Of a stretch of 64,000 nucleotides of DNA, positions 44,382 to 54,342 are shown in pieces (the first letter of the stretch is position 1; each line of letters opens with the position of its first letter). The notes beneath the pieces were generated by a model. That model was not told the DNA's origin. It worked only from the letters and a program-made list of their open reading frames with translations, and did no database searches. The stretch lies in contig JAAZXY010000002.1 of assembly GCA_014239855.1 (NCBI GenBank), forward strand, positions 90,553-154,552, in the 5' to 3' direction. Both the position numbers and the translations under genes were made by a program. The DNA comes from Acidimicrobiales bacterium (lineage in GTDB: Bacteria > Actinomycetota > Acidimicrobiia > Acidimicrobiales > MedAcidi-G1).

Positions 44382-45752
44382 CTAGTCGTTGTCAGCCAAC
44401 CATGCGTCGACCCGGTCGGCCACCCGGTCGACCCGGGCCACCAGATCGTCGATGACCGTGCGGTCGGCGACCAGAGGCGGCGAGATGGTCAGGCCGGTGT
44501 AGCCGCGGTCGTCGGGTCGCACCGTCATCCGCTCCTCGCGGACGAAGCCCCCCAGTGCGCCGCCCCGCAGGCCGGTCTCCTGGGTCGGGCTGAGGTCACG
44601 ATCATCGGCCGAATCGGCACACAGGTCCACGGCGTAGAAGTAGCCGGTGCCCCGGACCTCGCGGATCGACCGGTGGGCGTCGCCCATGGCCCGCAACTGC
44701 TCGGTGAAGTAGCCCTCGTTGTCCAGGACGTGCTGCAGCACACCCTCGTCGCGCATGGCGGCCATGTTGGCCACGGCCACCGCGGTGGCCACCGGGTGCC
44801 CACCGAACGTCGAACCGTGCACGTACGAACCCATGGGCGAATCGAACAACTCCTCGACCAGCTGGCCACGGATGACCACGCCACCCAGCGGCTGGTAGGC
44901 CGAGGTCACGCCCTTGGCGAAGGTGATCATGTCGGGCACCACGCCCAGACGCTCGCTGGCGAACCAGTGGCCGAACCGACCGAACGAACAGATGACCTCG
45001 TCGGCCACCAGGAGGACCCCGTACCTGTCGCAGATCCGACGGAGTTCCTGCCAGTAGCCGTCGGGTGGCACCAGGGCGCCGCCACCGTTCTGGATGGGTT
45101 CGCCGATGACCATCGAGATGGTCTCGGGGCCCTCGGCCAGGATCATGTCCTCGACGGCCTGCACACAGGAGAGCTCGGCGGCCGGGGTGCCGGCCGGGGA
45201 GGTGCACTGGCGGGTGTTGGGTACGTGGCGGGTGCCGTCCCACAGCATCGGCAGGTACGGGTCGCGGAACTTGGGAATCCCGGTGACCGAGAGCGCCCCG
45301 AGCGTGGTGCCGTGGTACGCCCAGTTGCGGGAGATGACCTTGTAACGGCCCTCGTCGCCTCGGGCCAGGTGGTAGTTCCGGGCGAACTTGATGGCCGACT
45401 CGACGGCCTCGGACCCCGAGCTGACGAAGAACGTCTCGCTCAGGTCGCCGGGGGCGAATCCGGCGATCATCTCGGCGGCCTCGATGGCCGGCGGATGGGC
45501 GAACCCCCAGTTGGTGGAAAAGGCCAACGCATCCATCTGCTTGGCCGCCGCGGCTGACAGGTCGGGTCTTCCGTGCCCGATGTTCACGCAGAACAGGCCG
45601 GCCAGACCGTCCAGGTACTCGTTGCCGTCCGTGTCGTAGATGTAGCAGCCCTCGGCCCGCTCGATGATGGGCAGGGCGTCGTTCTGCCATGCCGCCTTCG
45701 GGGTGAAGTGGGGCACGAGGTGCTTCTGGGCGAGTTCCCGGTGGGTGCTCAT
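44382..45752 (-). CDS. Class III aminotransferase, taurine-pyruvate aminotransferase-like
   Basis: The 456-residue PLP enzyme has the class III pattern: SGSEAVESAIKFAR, the Asp251 in LLVADEVICSFGR and the PLP Lys280 in TFAKGVTSAYQP. Length and the neighbours (TauBC-type transporter, phosphotransacetylase) fit taurine-pyruvate aminotransferase, which makes sulfoacetaldehyde and alanine. omega-Amino acid, putrescine or beta-alanine aminotransferases are close relatives and cannot be excluded. It is the first gene of the operon and divergent from the FAD/GcvT oxidoreductase with 170 bases between. Confidence 0.83.
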   Translation of the reverse strand: MSTHRELAQKHLVPHFTPKAAWQNDALPIIERAEGCYIYDTDGNEYLDGLAGLFCVNIGHGRPDLSAAAAKQMDALAFSTNWGFAHPPAIEAAEMIAGFAPGDLSETFFVSSGSEAVESAIKFARNYHLARGDEGRYKVISRNWAYHGTTLGALSVTGIPKFRDPYLPMLWDGTRHVPNTRQCTSPAGTPAAELSCVQAVEDMILAEGPETISMVIGEPIQNGGGALVPPDGYWQELRRICDRYGVLLVADEVICSFGRFGHWFASERLGVVPDMITFAKGVTSAYQPLGGVVIRGQLVEELFDSPMGSYVHGSTFGGHPVATAVAVANMAAMRDEGVLQHVLDNEGYFTEQLRAMGDAHRSIREVRGTGYFYAVDLCADSADDRDLSPTQETGLRGGALGGFVREERMTVRPDDRGYTGLTISPPLVADRTVIDDLVARVDRVADRVDAWLADND

Positions 45753-45818
45753 GGATCCTCCGCTGGGGGCTGCGGTCGTACACTGCGCGGACCGGTCAAG
45801 GTGACCGGCGTCACTGAT

Positions 45819-45833
45819 GTTAGAGCCTGTAAC
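45819..45833. promoter_or_regulatory. Palindromic operator candidate between the aminotransferase and oxidoreductase genes
   Basis: GTTAGAGCCTGTAAC pairs at six of seven positions and shares its left half-site with the palindrome at 40860. A matching TTCTAAC half-site is at 45848-45854. Confidence 0.45.
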
Positions 45834-45846
45834 TTAATCGCTAAGT
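45832..45846. promoter_or_regulatory. Second inverted repeat in the same divergent promoter region
   Basis: ACTTA-ATCGC-TAAGT is a perfect 5-bp inverted repeat overlapping the previous site by two bases. It is AT-rich compared with its surroundings, as promoter regions here tend to be. It could be part of one larger operator or a separate MarR/TetR site. Confidence 0.4.
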
Positions 45847-45922
45847 CTTCTAACGGCAAGGGCCCGGAACGGCGACCCCCCCGGGCGGACGCTCCGGCGA
45901 CCCGAGATCCCCGGAGTCCCCA

Positions 45923-48370
45923 ATGGCCAAGCAGATCCCCGAGCGGGCACAGGTCGTCATCATCGGTGGCGGCATCGTCGGCGCCAGCATCGCCTACCAC
46001 CTCACCGAGCTGGGCTGGGACGACGTGGTCCTGCTGGAGCGAAACACCCTGACCAGCGGCACCACCTGGCACGCCGCCGGCCTCGTGGGCTGCCTGCGGG
46101 CCACCCAGAACATGACCCGGCTGGCCGCCTACTCGGCCGAGCTGTACGAGTCGCTGGAACGCGACATGGGCCACGCCACCGGCTTCAAGAAGGTCGGGTC
46201 ACTCAGCGTGGCCGCCAACGAAGAGCGACTGGAGGAGCTGGTACGGGGCGCCGGCATGGCCAACGCCTTCGACGTGGACGTCGAGATCATCACGGCCGAC
46301 GACATGGCCGCCCGATGGCCGCTGCTGAACCCCGAGGGCATCCTCGGCGGAGCGTGGATCCCCGGCGACGGCCAGGCCTCCCCGGTCGACACCACCATGG
46401 CCATGGCCACCGTGGCCAAGGAGCGGGGCGCCCGGATCTTCGAAGGCGTGTCCGTCGAACGCATCCGGACCGCCAACGGCCGGGCCGTGGGCGTCGAGAC
46501 CGACCAGGGTCCCATCGACGCCGAACACGTGGTCACCGCAGCCGGCATGTGGTCCCACCAGTTGGGCCGAGACGTCGGGGTGAACATCCCGTTGCACGCC
46601 TGCGAACACTTCTACCTGGTGACCGAACCCATCCCGGACCTGCCCGCCGAACTGCCGGTGCTGCGCGACACCGAGCGGTGCATCTACGTCAAGACGGAAG
46701 CCGGTCGCCTCATGGTCGGTGCGTTCGAACCGGTGGCCAAGCCGTTCGGCATGTTGGGCCTCCCCACCGACAAGCCGTTCCTCACACTCGAAGAGGACTG
46801 GGAACACCTGGCTCCGGTGTACGAGGCGGCCTGCGAGCGCATCCCGGTACTCAACGACGTGGGCATCCGCCTGTTCTTCAACGGTCCCGAGTCCTTCACC
46901 CCCGACGATCGCTACCTGCTGGGCGAAACCCCGGAACTGCGAAACCACTGGGTGGCCACCGGCTTCAACTCCATCGGCATGCAGTCGGCCGGAGGCGCCG
47001 GCAAGGTGCTGGCCGAGTGGATGGTCCACGGACGGCCCCCCATGGACCTGTGGGACGTCGACATCCGGCGCATGCAGCCCTTCCAGACCAACCGGAGCTA
47101 CCTCCACGACCGTTCCGTGGAGGCCCTCGGACTGCTGTACGCCATGCACTGGCCGTTCCGCCAGGTGGAGACGGCCCGGGGCGTGCGGCACTCCCCGCTG
47201 CACGACCGCCTGGCCTCCCTCGGGGCGTGCCACGGCGAGAGCGGCGGCTGGGAACGCCCCAACTGGTTCGCCCCTGAAGGCGTGGAACCGGTCTACGAGT
47301 ACAGCTACGGACGACAGAACTGGTTCGACTACTCGGCCGACGAGCATCGGGCGTGCCGGGAAGGCGCGGCCCTGTTCGACCAGACCTCGCTGGCCAAACT
47401 GCTCGTCCAGGGGCCCGATGCCTGCGCCGTGCTGAACCGGATCTCATCAGCCGACGTGGACGTCGAACCGGGCACGTCGGTGTACACCACGTGGCTGAAC
47501 GACCGGGGCGGCATCGAGGCCGACCTGACCGTCAACCGCCTCGACGAGAACCGCTTTCTGGTCGTCACCGCCTTCTCCACCCAGGTCAAGGACGCCGACT
47601 GGATCGCCCGCCACACCCCCGACGGGGCCCGCATGACGGTCACCGACGTGACCTCGGCCTGGGCGGTGCTCGGTGTCTTCGGGCCCGAGTCCCGCAACAT
47701 CGTGGCGCCGTTGACCGACGCCGACCTGTCCAACGAGGCCTTTCCGTTCGGAACCCTCCAGGAGATCGATCTCGGCTACGCCCGGTCGATCGCCGTACGT
47801 CGTACCTACATGGGCGAACTGGGCTGGGAGCTCTACCTGCCCACCGAATTCGCCCTCGGGGCCTTCGACGCCCTCTGGGAATCAGGCGCCCCACGGGGCC
47901 TCACGCCGGCCGGCTACCACGCCATGAACTCGCTACGCATGGAGAAGGCGTACCGGCACTGGGGCGACGACATCGCCGAGGAGGACACGCCGCTCCATGC
48001 CGGGCTCTCCTGGGGCGTGGCCTTCGACAAGCCCGGTGGCTTCATCGGCCACGACGCCCTGGTGGCCCAACGCGAAACCGGAGTGGACCGGCGCCTCGTG
48101 CAGTTCCGCCTCGACGACCCCGCGCCGATGCTGTACCACGATGAACCGGTGTACCGAGACGGCGTGCTGGTCTCGAGGATCACCTCGGGCATGTACGGCC
48201 ACACCGTCGGCGCCGCACTCGGCATGGGCTACGTGCCCTGCGAACCCGAGACCCCCCGGGCCCAGGTCATCGAAGGCACCTTCGAGGTCGACGTCAACGG
48301 AACCCGGGTGCCGGCCACCGCTTCCTTCCGGCCGTTCTACGACCCGGACAGCGAGCGGGTCCGTCTCTGA
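45923..48370 (+). CDS. FAD-dependent oxidoreductase fused to GcvT-type aminomethyltransferase domain
   Basis: The 815-residue protein resembles dimethylglycine/sarcosine dehydrogenases. The N-terminal FAD domain has VVIIGGGIVGASIAYHL and a TTWHAAGL segment whose His50 matches the covalent flavin site. From about residue 440 it continues with a GcvT-like folate-binding domain (MGELGWELYLPTEFAL, NSLRMEKAYRHWGDD) that would pass the removed methyl as formaldehyde to tetrahydrofolate. Substrate may be dimethylglycine, sarcosine or a related N-methyl amine. It stands opposite the aminotransferase operon. Confidence 0.87.
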   Translation: MAKQIPERAQVVIIGGGIVGASIAYHLTELGWDDVVLLERNTLTSGTTWHAAGLVGCLRATQNMTRLAAYSAELYESLERDMGHATGFKKVGSLSVAANEERLEELVRGAGMANAFDVDVEIITADDMAARWPLLNPEGILGGAWIPGDGQASPVDTTMAMATVAKERGARIFEGVSVERIRTANGRAVGVETDQGPIDAEHVVTAAGMWSHQLGRDVGVNIPLHACEHFYLVTEPIPDLPAELPVLRDTERCIYVKTEAGRLMVGAFEPVAKPFGMLGLPTDKPFLTLEEDWEHLAPVYEAACERIPVLNDVGIRLFFNGPESFTPDDRYLLGETPELRNHWVATGFNSIGMQSAGGAGKVLAEWMVHGRPPMDLWDVDIRRMQPFQTNRSYLHDRSVEALGLLYAMHWPFRQVETARGVRHSPLHDRLASLGACHGESGGWERPNWFAPEGVEPVYEYSYGRQNWFDYSADEHRACREGAALFDQTSLAKLLVQGPDACAVLNRISSADVDVEPGTSVYTTWLNDRGGIEADLTVNRLDENRFLVVTAFSTQVKDADWIARHTPDGARMTVTDVTSAWAVLGVFGPESRNIVAPLTDADLSNEAFPFGTLQEIDLGYARSIAVRRTYMGELGWELYLPTEFALGAFDALWESGAPRGLTPAGYHAMNSLRMEKAYRHWGDDIAEEDTPLHAGLSWGVAFDKPGGFIGHDALVAQRETGVDRRLVQFRLDDPAPMLYHDEPVYRDGVLVSRITSGMYGHTVGAALGMGYVPCEPETPRAQVIEGTFEVDVNGTRVPATASFRPFYDPDSERVRL

Positions 48371-48374
48371 CGGG

Positions 48375-48878
48375 TCAGTCGTCGAACGGAACGTCCAGCA
48401 GGCTCTCGAGCATCTCCGTCAGACGAGCACGGTCGGCGGCCGACAGGCTCCCGAAGAGCCGCCGTTCCTCCTCGTACTGGGCGCTGTAGGCCTCACGTAC
48501 CGCCTGCTCACCGACCGGCGTCAACGACACGGTGACCAGACGACGGTCATCGTGTTCACGTGACCGCACCACCCGCCCGTCACGCTCCAGCGTGTTCACC
48601 ACCGAGGACACCGATGCACGCGAGAGGCCAGCCAGGACGGCGATCCGGTGGGCCTCCAACGATCCGCTGGTCCACAGGGTGAACAGGATGCGCAGGCCGG
48701 CCGTGGTCAGGCCGCGGGGCCGATGCGCCACGGACTCCACATGGCGGGTGAAGCGATTCGACGCCCGGGTCAGAACGAATGCGAGACGGAATACGTCGAT
48801 CTCGACGTCGGGCAGCGCCTCGGCCACCCGGTCGGTGGCCCGTTCCAGAAAGGGATCAACGCGGGGCTCGCCGCTCAC
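48375..48878 (-). CDS. MarR-family transcriptional regulator
   Basis: The 167-residue protein has the MarR winged-helix core (LTTAGLRILFTLWTSGSLEAHRIAVLAGLSRASVSSVVNTLERDG then VVRSREHDDRRLVTVSLT, split here by the wing). A GGAGG site precedes the GTG at 48878 by eight bases. It is the last gene of the seven-gene operon that starts with the acyl-CoA ligase, and its stop is four bases from that of the oxidoreductase gene. It may autoregulate the operon by sensing a substrate. Confidence 0.87.
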   Translation of the reverse strand: MSGEPRVDPFLERATDRVAEALPDVEIDVFRLAFVLTRASNRFTRHVESVAHRPRGLTTAGLRILFTLWTSGSLEAHRIAVLAGLSRASVSSVVNTLERDGRVVRSREHDDRRLVTVSLTPVGEQAVREAYSAQYEEERRLFGSLSAADRARLTEMLESLLDVPFDD

Positions 48879-48903
48879 CGTGGAACCTCCGCCATCCCGC
48901 CGG

Positions 48904-49718
48904 TCAGGATCCGGCAGCAGCCAGGCCCGCTTCGTCGCCCAGGTAGGCGGCGATGACCGCCGGGTCGCGTTGCACGTCGGCCGGCACGCCCTCGGAGATC
49001 TTCTGGCCGAAGTCCAGCACCAGCACCCGATCGGCGATGTCCATGACCAGGCCCATGTCGTGCTCCACGAGGATCATCGAGATGCCGAGCTCCTCGCGGA
49101 TGTCGAGGATGAACCGGGCCATGTCCTCGGTCTCCTCCAGGTTCATCCCGGCCACCGGCTCGTCCAGCAGGAGCAGTTCGGGGTCCATGGCCAGGGCCCG
49201 ACCCAACTCGACGCGCTTCTGGAAGCCGTAGGGCAGCAGAGCCACCGGGTGCTTGCGCCACTGTTCGATCTCGAGGAAGTCGATGATGTCCTCGACGGCC
49301 CGGCGGTTGGCCATTTCCTCCCGCTTGGCCGGCCCGACCCACAGGGCCCCGGCCAGCCACGAACGCTGCATGCGGATATGGCGACCCAGCAGCAGGTTCT
49401 CCAGCACCGTCATGTGCGGGAAGAGCTCGATGTTCTGGAAGGTGCGGGCAATGCCCAGCTCGGCCACCCGGTCGGGCCGGCTCCCCATGATCGAGGTGCC
49501 CTTCCACCGGATGTCGCCCTCCTGAGGTCGGTACACCTGGCTGATGGAGTTGAAGATCGACGTCTTACCGGCTCCGTTGGGGCCGATGATGGCGAACAAC
49601 TCGCCCTGGCCGACCCGGAAGGACACGTCGGTGATGGCCTTCACGCCCTTGAACGAGAGGCTGATGCCCTCGACGTCGAGCAGGGCGTCGTCGAGTCGAC
49701 GCTCGGTGGGGTCCGGGC

Positions 49719-49722
<4 letters not shown>
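48904..49722 (-). CDS. Branched-chain amino acid-type ABC transporter ATPase (LivG-like)
   Basis: The 272-residue ATPase shows Walker A IGPNGAGKTS and the family segment TFQNIELFPHMTVLENLL. The signature region is LLPYGFQKRVELGRALA and Walker B is LLLLDEPVAGMN. The signature LPYGFQ deviates from the usual LSGGQ, as in many LivG proteins. I chose the ATG at 49722, which overlaps the livF-type stop by four bases. It pairs with the LivF-like ATPase for a heterodimer under the LivHM permease. Confidence 0.9.
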
Positions 49723-50513
<791 letters not shown>

Positions 50514-50529
50514 CGGTTGCCCTCTCGGT

Positions 50530-50595
50530 GGCCCCTCCCCTGGAGGGGCCGAATGGATGGGACGGTGGGGGGCGGCCAGCGAACCGGCCGCCCCC
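50530..50595. other. Two GC-rich hairpins between the binding-protein and livF-type genes
   Basis: GGCCCCTC/GAGGGGCC (50530-50550) and GGGGGCGGCC/GGCCGCCCCC (50568-50595) fold into stable stems. No T-run follows in the minus direction, so they resemble mRNA-stabilising or attenuating elements that keep binding-protein message more abundant than the downstream genes. Confidence 0.55.
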
Positions 50596-50634
50596 TTCCG
50601 TCAGGTCAGCCTCCCCTCAGGGAAGCCGACGGGG

Positions 50635-52047
50635 TCAGCTCGCTGAGAAGCAGGCCCCGTCGTACTCGTGCGCTGCAGCGACGGAGCCCATGTAGGCCTC
50701 CTCGAGCAGCACCGAGCCAGTGCTTCCACCCGTGGCAACGGTCGCCTCGGGCGTGTAGATGGACAGGTCGAGCGAGAAGAGCACGCTGCTCCGGACGACG
50801 TTCTCGCCCGGCGATCCGCTCCAGCTCTGGTTCGGCGTCAGACCGCCGTAGTCGACGCTGACCTGGTTGGCGGCGGCCACGACCCCGGCTCGGGTCATGT
50901 CCTTGTTCCTGGCCGCCTGCTCCAGGATCTGGTGGGTGGCCATACCCTCCAACCAGCCGATGACGTAGGCGTCCGAGATGGCGGAGTCCGGACGGGCGGC
51001 CAGCATCTCGGCCTCCATCTGCACCATGCCCGGCCCGGCGCTCGAGCCCCACGTCAGGTTGTACGTCGACTGCAGGAAGTTGGCCTCCAGATAGGGAGCC
51101 AGTTCCGTGGCCAACAGCACGTAGCTGTAGGACGGGCTGTTGCCCGACCACACGGCCTCGAAGCCCTGAGCGGCGGCGCCGCCCATGATTTCGGCCGTGA
51201 GACCCGGCGAGGTGGTCAGCCACACCATGTTGGCGCCCGAGTCGACCAGGCCGGTGATGACCGGAGTCTGGTCGGCACCGGGAATCACCGCGGCCTCACC
51301 GTCGTAGACAACCTCGATACCGAGGGCTTCGGCGGCGATCTTGGCACCCACCGCACCGTCCTGGCCGTACTCACCCGGGAACGAGATGACAGCCAACTTG
51401 GCCTCACCGTCCACCAGGTTGTCGTTCATGTACTCGACGCCGTTCATGCCCTCGTAGCAGTAGTTGGTGCCGGTCTCGAACACGTGCGAGCCGTAGTCGT
51501 CGTCGGCCCACGCCGAGTACCACGACAACGGGATGGTCGCCAGATTGTCCTCGGCCACCATCTCCGAAATGGCCGCAGTGTGCGGCGAACCGGTGCTGTT
51601 GGACAGGATCACAACACCCGAGCCACCGGTGTCACGCATGACCTCGTAGCGCTCAAGATGGGTGGCCGTGTCGTAGGCGTTGTCCAGCACGACAAACTCC
51701 ACCTGCTTGCCGTCGATGCCACCGTTGCGGTTCACCATGTCCCAGTAGACGGTCTGGGCATCCACGATGTGGGTGGTGAGTCCAGCGAACCGACCGCTCA
51801 GATCGGCAATAGCACCTACCCGAATGGTGTCGTCGGTGACCCCGTAGTCAAAGACCGTCGGTGCGGCCGTGGTCGCCGGAGCGGCCGTGGTCGCCGGAGC
51901 GGCCGTGGTCGCCGGAGCGGCCGTGGTCGCCGGAGCGGCCGTGGTCGCCGGAGCGGCATCGGCGCCCCCATCGTCGTCGCTGCCACAGGCCGCGGCGACC
52001 ATCGTGAATGTCAGCAGCAGTGCCAACACCCTGGTCATTCGCTTCAT
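50635..52047 (-). CDS. Periplasmic substrate-binding lipoprotein of Liv-type transporter
   Basis: The 470-residue protein has a lipoprotein signal (Cys21 in VAAAC), a linker made of five copies of PATTAA (residues about 32-62), and a type I periplasmic-binding domain (TIRVGAIADLSGRFAG, DMVNRNGGIDGKQVEFVVLD). It captures the ligand for the LivHM/LivFG transporter coded around it. The acyl-CoA ligase heading the operon hints at a carboxylic acid ligand rather than an amino acid. The linker is encoded by exact 18-bp repeats. Confidence 0.9.
   Translation of the reverse strand: MKRMTRVLALLLTFTMVAAACGSDDDGGADAAPATTAAPATTAAPATTAAPATTAAPATTAAPTVFDYGVTDDTIRVGAIADLSGRFAGLTTHIVDAQTVYWDMVNRNGGIDGKQVEFVVLDNAYDTATHLERYEVMRDTGGSGVVILSNSTGSPHTAAISEMVAEDNLATIPLSWYSAWADDDYGSHVFETGTNYCYEGMNGVEYMNDNLVDGEAKLAVISFPGEYGQDGAVGAKIAAEALGIEVVYDGEAAVIPGADQTPVITGLVDSGANMVWLTTSPGLTAEIMGGAAAQGFEAVWSGNSPSYSYVLLATELAPYLEANFLQSTYNLTWGSSAGPGMVQMEAEMLAARPDSAISDAYVIGWLEGMATHQILEQAARNKDMTRAGVVAAANQVSVDYGGLTPNQSWSGSPGENVVRSSVLFSLDLSIYTPEATVATGGSTGSVLLEEAYMGSVAAAHEYDGACFSAS
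51863..51952. repeat. 18-bp tandem repeat, five copies, in the lipoprotein linker
   Basis: Five exact copies of GCGGCCGTGGTCGCCGGA encode the PATTAA units of the binding protein's linker on the minus strand. Exact identity suggests recent copy-number change. Confidence 0.95.
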
Positions 52048-52117
52048 GTCAGGTTTCCCCTCATTTGTCGGTACCCGGACCCCTCGTAGGGTGCGAGATC
52101 TGTCGGTGGGCGGCGGC

Positions 52118-53371
52118 TCAGTAGCTGAACGGCCAGCCCTTCCAGTAGTTGCGGACCTTGATCCAGATGCCGTACATCCCCAACGGCTCGAACAGCAGGA
52201 AGATGACGATCAGCGCCCCGTAGATGATCTCGTCCAGAGCGCTGGCCGGCAAGGGATAGCCGAGCGCCGTCTGAGCCACGGAGATCAGACCCCCGTCGCC
52301 ACTACCACGGCTGATGAAGAAGTCGAACACGCTCGAGAACAGGCCCTCGCCCTCGGCCTGGTGCTTGGCCCAGTCCACGATCTCCTCGACGAACCGGTGC
52401 GACATCACCACGAAGAACGACCCCATGAACACTCCCGACACCCGACCCATGCCACCAATGAGCAGGGCTGCCAGAAAGGTCACCGAAGCTCGGAGACTCC
52501 ACTGTTCGGGGGGGACCTGACCAACGAAAGAGGCGAAGAGCGCCCCGCTGATCCCGGCGTAGAACGACGACAGGGCGAAAGCCGTCGTCTTGTAGCGGAA
52601 CTCGGGCACCCCCATGATCTCGGCTGCGATGTCCCGATCCCGGATAGCTGCCAGAGCACGACCCGTGCGGGTCCGCCCGAGATTGACGGCCCACCACGCC
52701 ATGAGGATGACCAGTAACAGGAGGAAGAAGTAGGTCTTCTGGTGCTTGGAGACGTCGAACCAGAACCAGTGTCCGTCCCGGGAGAAGTCCAGAAACGGGT
52801 CCTCTTCCTTCCAGAAACGCAACTCCAGCCGGGGCCACTTGCGACCCAGGTCGCCGGGACCGGCGATCTCCGGAAAAACGCGGGACAGGTGGAGCCCGAT
52901 GAACACCAGGCCCAGGGTCACGATGCCCAGATACAGCCCACGCACCCGGACAGCGGTGGGGGCGATAGCCACACCGATGAGGGCGGCCACCACTCCGGCG
53001 GCCGGCAGCCAGACCCACATTGGCATACCCCAACCCCAGAGGTTGGTCGAAGCCTTGCCTCCCACAAGGACAGCGGTACAGGCTCCCACCCCCCCGAAAA
53101 AAGAGTGTCCGAGCGACAACTGCCCAGCCAGGCCGCTCAGTAGGTGGAGACCGAGAGCGCCGATGATGAAGATCAACATCTTGTTGACGAGCCGCAGCCA
53201 GATGCTGTCGCCCAGGAACCGGACCACCGGGATCTGGTCGACCACCCACAGGTCGAACGGCATCAGCACCAGGACCAGCAGGCCGACCCCGAGCAGGACC
53301 TTCTTGGTGGTCGTCGGGAAGAGCTGAGTCTCAGCCTCGTACGAGGTGTAAAGGTTTGGCCGGCCCCTCAT
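52118..53371 (-). CDS. ABC transporter permease, LivM type
   Basis: The 417-residue permease has about ten hydrophobic segments and the LivM-type region AIRDRDIAAEIMGVPEFRYKTTAFALSSF, which includes the ATPase-contact loop. A polar N-terminus of about 30 residues and a hydrophilic insertion (KWPRLELRFWKEEDP) are present. It starts with an ATG overlapping the livH-type stop (ATGA) and is followed by the binding-protein gene after 70 bases. Confidence 0.9.
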   Translation of the reverse strand: MRGRPNLYTSYEAETQLFPTTTKKVLLGVGLLVLVLMPFDLWVVDQIPVVRFLGDSIWLRLVNKMLIFIIGALGLHLLSGLAGQLSLGHSFFGGVGACTAVLVGGKASTNLWGWGMPMWVWLPAAGVVAALIGVAIAPTAVRVRGLYLGIVTLGLVFIGLHLSRVFPEIAGPGDLGRKWPRLELRFWKEEDPFLDFSRDGHWFWFDVSKHQKTYFFLLLLVILMAWWAVNLGRTRTGRALAAIRDRDIAAEIMGVPEFRYKTTAFALSSFYAGISGALFASFVGQVPPEQWSLRASVTFLAALLIGGMGRVSGVFMGSFFVVMSHRFVEEIVDWAKHQAEGEGLFSSVFDFFISRGSGDGGLISVAQTALGYPLPASALDEIIYGALIVIFLLFEPLGMYGIWIKVRNYWKGWPFSY

Positions 53372-54342
53372 ACCCGTCGCACCTCCTTGGTCCCGAAGAT
53401 GCCGTATGGCCGAATGAGCAGGCCGATGAGCATCACCACGTAGGGCACGACCTGCTGGTAGCCGTAGCCCAGGAGGCTGGCGTGGTCAGCCAGGTACTGC
53501 CCGGCGAACACCTCGGCGAAACCGATGATCAGACCGCCCACCAACGCACCCACCACCGAGTCGAGGCCACCGAGCACCACGGCGGGCAGAGCTCGAAACA
53601 CGAAGAACGCCCCGTCACGGCTGACCACCCCAGCTGGACCCCACGGCGCCATCGAGGCGAAGATCCCGGATAGCGCGGCGAGGGCCGCCCCCAGGCCCCA
53701 TGCGATCGCGAATACTCGGCCCACGTTGATGCCCTGAGCAAGAGCCGCCTCCTGATCGAAGGCGGTGGCCCGCATGGCCACGCCTGCCCGGGTCTTGAAG
53801 AACCGCCACGTCCCCAGGAAGGCCGCTCCGGCCATGACCATGGCCGCCAGGTACGACCAGGCGACAAAGGCCCCACCGATCTTGAAGGTGTCGGCCCCCC
53901 ACGGCACGGCCAGAACCCGGGGAGTGAGGTGCACGGCGTCCACGGCCACGATCGTGATGACCACCTCGATACCCAGGGTGACCATGGCCATGCTGAAGTG
54001 AGGCTGACCGATCAGCGGGCGGATGGCGACGCGTTCAACTACCAGACCGATCACCGCTGTCATCCCGGCAGCCAGGACCACAGCCAGACACCAGTGGATC
54101 CACGTGGGCCCGCCCAACCAACGCCCGGGAATGTCCCAGTCCACGAACACCATGGACAGGAACCAGGTACCGGCCAGGGCCATGGCCCCTTCGGCAAAGT
54201 TGACCGTCTGGCTGGCCTTGAAGACCAGCACGAAACTGAGAGCCAGCAGGGCATACAACGAACCCAGGGCCGCCCCCCGGAAGAAGGTCTGCACGAAGGT
54301 GTCGACCGCGTTGGCGGCCAGGACCACCGGGAGGAGGCTCAC
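53368..54342 (-). CDS. ABC transporter permease, LivH type
   Basis: The 324-residue permease has the LivH features: FFRGAALGSLYALLALSFVLVFKASQTVNFAEGA near the start as two segments, and the RATAFDQEAALAQGINVGRVFAIAW loop. The GTG start at 54342 overlaps the ligase stop (GTGA); a longer upstream open frame is antisense-type readthrough into the ligase gene and has no good start. It forms the heterodimeric channel with LivM. Confidence 0.88.
   Translation of the reverse strand: MSLLPVVLAANAVDTFVQTFFRGAALGSLYALLALSFVLVFKASQTVNFAEGAMALAGTWFLSMVFVDWDIPGRWLGGPTWIHWCLAVVLAAGMTAVIGLVVERVAIRPLIGQPHFSMAMVTLGIEVVITIVAVDAVHLTPRVLAVPWGADTFKIGGAFVAWSYLAAMVMAGAAFLGTWRFFKTRAGVAMRATAFDQEAALAQGINVGRVFAIAWGLGAALAALSGIFASMAPWGPAGVVSRDGAFFVFRALPAVVLGGLDSVVGALVGGLIIGFAEVFAGQYLADHASLLGYGYQQVVPYVVMLIGLLIRPYGIFGTKEVRRV

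Noticed and set aside
51863..51952. CRISPR array
   Set aside because: The 18-bp units are adjacent without spacers and are coding.
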